64,000 bases of DNA, taken from positions 8,563,889 through 8,627,888 of the forward strand of contig NC_061864.1 in NCBI RefSeq assembly GCF_907164915.1. Direction: 5' to 3'. The position numbers and the translations under genes are program-made. This stretch comes from Impatiens glandulifera (Eukaryota; Streptophyta; Magnoliopsida; Ericales; Balsaminaceae). Positions 62,640 to 64,000 of this stretch are shown here, in pieces (within the stretch, counting starts at the first letter, position 1; each line of letters begins with the position of its first letter). The notes under the pieces are model-generated. The model did no database searches. It was not told where the DNA came from and worked only from the letters and a program-made list of their open reading frames with translations.

Positions 62640-64000
62640 TTAGGATATTTAAAATTACCAAATGCATTCAGATTCGTTGTTAAATCCCTTATTACTTTTT
62701 AAAATTTTGTTATTGTTTAACAAATAGACTTAATAATTTATAATGTTTAGTCAAATAAAATTATTTGTGATGGATATATTTAATTAAAATTTGCAAAATC
62801 AGATTTATTTCTCTGTTTTTTCTGATCATAATCCACCTAAATGATCTTAAATTTCTCAAATTTTCCATTTAATTATGCCAATTCCTAAAATGCCGGTCTT
62901 TTTTTCGCATGTTCTTTCATATTTTTTCTTTATAAAATTTCATAATTGCAAGACAAAGAGAGATTTAACGTGGTTCGGCAAAAAATGCCTACATCCACGG
63001 GAAGGAGAAGAATTTCACTAAATATAAGAGATACAGTTGGACTTCATGGTAGAAGCAAAACTCAATACCACAAAATAACAAAACATACAAAATGGTAAAA
63101 GACGAGGACTGAACCTCTAAAATGACACATTTCATCTTCTTCATAAACATGTAAGAGCCCACCCACATATGATTGGACAACAAACTCAAACCATCCTGCA
63201 ATAAATAGACAAAAGAAGACAGTCTGGAAAACGCTAATACAGACTCAACCATCCTGCAATAGATAGACACAAAAGAAAACAGATTACCTCATTACAATAA
63301 CTGGCATGACCAAAACCAGACTACAGAAAGATTGATCAGTACAAAATACAAAAGAGAGTTTTGTTTCTAAATTATTCCATATGCAGCTCCTTTTGTTTCT
63401 AACATTAATAAATGACCCTAGCTTAAAAACAATTTAAGTAAACTAAAACATCTCCAATTTCAATTTAAGTTTAGAAAAATATTTAAGTAAAAGATATCTC
63501 CAATTCTACTGGCATACTAAAACATGCAAGTTAAAAAAAATCTCAAAACCTCAATTAAAAAAATAAAATGGGAGAAAATCTTCATATTAAAGTATAAAAT
63601 CAGAGAGTATATACAATAAGGTTTAATCAATTCAAAGAGAACAAACAGATTTAGAAACAAATATACAAAAATAAGTTATTATAAGCCACAACTGTTAATT
63701 GGTAATGCAAATTGGAGTATTCTAGAAAGTGTAAAAATAAAAATTTAACACTAGATACTAGAAGAAAATGTTTTCAGAAAAGAGACAATGAAGGAAAGAG
63801 ATACATCATCTCACAAAATGAGATAGATCTCATATATATATGACAAAATAATAGCAGGTAAGTCTAAAATAATATTTGACGCATCCAAGCAAATAGAAAT
63901 TACCATTTGTCAAAGTAAAACCAAAACTTAACCAATTCTCCAAGTCCAACATTTTGTGATGACAAACAAAGAATATAACAAATGAAGTTTCATCATATAT
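62640..64000. repeat. Segmental duplication, right copy (pairs with 46240-47350), cut by the window end
   Basis: It is colinear with 46240-47350 up to the last base given. Two copies of the acceptor-like CCATCCTGCAATA motif are at 63191 and 63249. The 93-codon minus-strand frame at 62989-63270 has no counterpart that stays open in the left copy, so it is not called a gene. Another copy of the 47-58 kb array may follow beyond the window. Confidence 0.85.

Overview
The window is nuclear DNA of a flowering plant, most likely a eudicot. The genes are split by short AT-rich GT-AG introns, intergenic DNA is strongly AT-rich, and all four recognisable genes belong to typical plant families (an RLCK-VII kinase, a plant NPC1-like protein, a NIN-like RWP-RK/PB1 factor and a DYW-class PPR protein). 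The species cannot be named from the sequence alone.

Layout. (1) 461-1974 (+): five-exon receptor-like cytoplasmic kinase, PBL21/22-like. (2) 1975-14213: about 12 kb of AT-rich intergenic DNA with microsatellites, one probable hAT-type element (7632-8234) and one weak MITE candidate. (3) 14214-29560 (+): a 39-exon NPC1-like sterol transporter gene; all exons join in frame to 1298 residues. (4) 31172-33838 (-): three-exon NIN-like protein (NLP1/2 type, 837 aa), convergent with the NPC1-like gene. (5) 35087-36282: tandem duplication whose second copy was split later by a 371-bp MULE-type foldback element. (6) 38539-41122: a 2.6-kb Mutator-like element with long inverted repeats and a 9-bp target duplication. 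It carries coding-like captured sequence (Pack-MULE-like) and has a PIF/Harbinger element inserted in one arm. (7) 42637-45201 (+): intronless PLS-DYW PPR gene. (8) About 46.2-58.1 kb: a hierarchical array of diverged duplications with almost no coding potential but consistent minus-strand splice-like signals and a TATA box at its right edge. Part of it recurs at 62.6-64.0 kb and runs off the window. (9) 58.9-62.3 kb: a transposon graveyard, comprising a possible Harbinger transposase remnant, a PIF-like element holding a perfect-TSD hAT element, and a decayed minus-strand Ty1/copia gag-pol interrupted by a hAT-type MITE.

The four protein genes show no sign of a shared pathway; the order looks like ordinary plant gene neighbourhood. 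The unusual points are three inferred GC-AG introns in only 44 coding introns, the nested transposons that can be ordered in time, and the repetitive, apparently non-coding minus-strand locus at 46-58 kb. That locus is the best candidate for something undescribed. Exon coordinates were derived by hand from reading frame, splice consensus and family conservation, not by alignment software.
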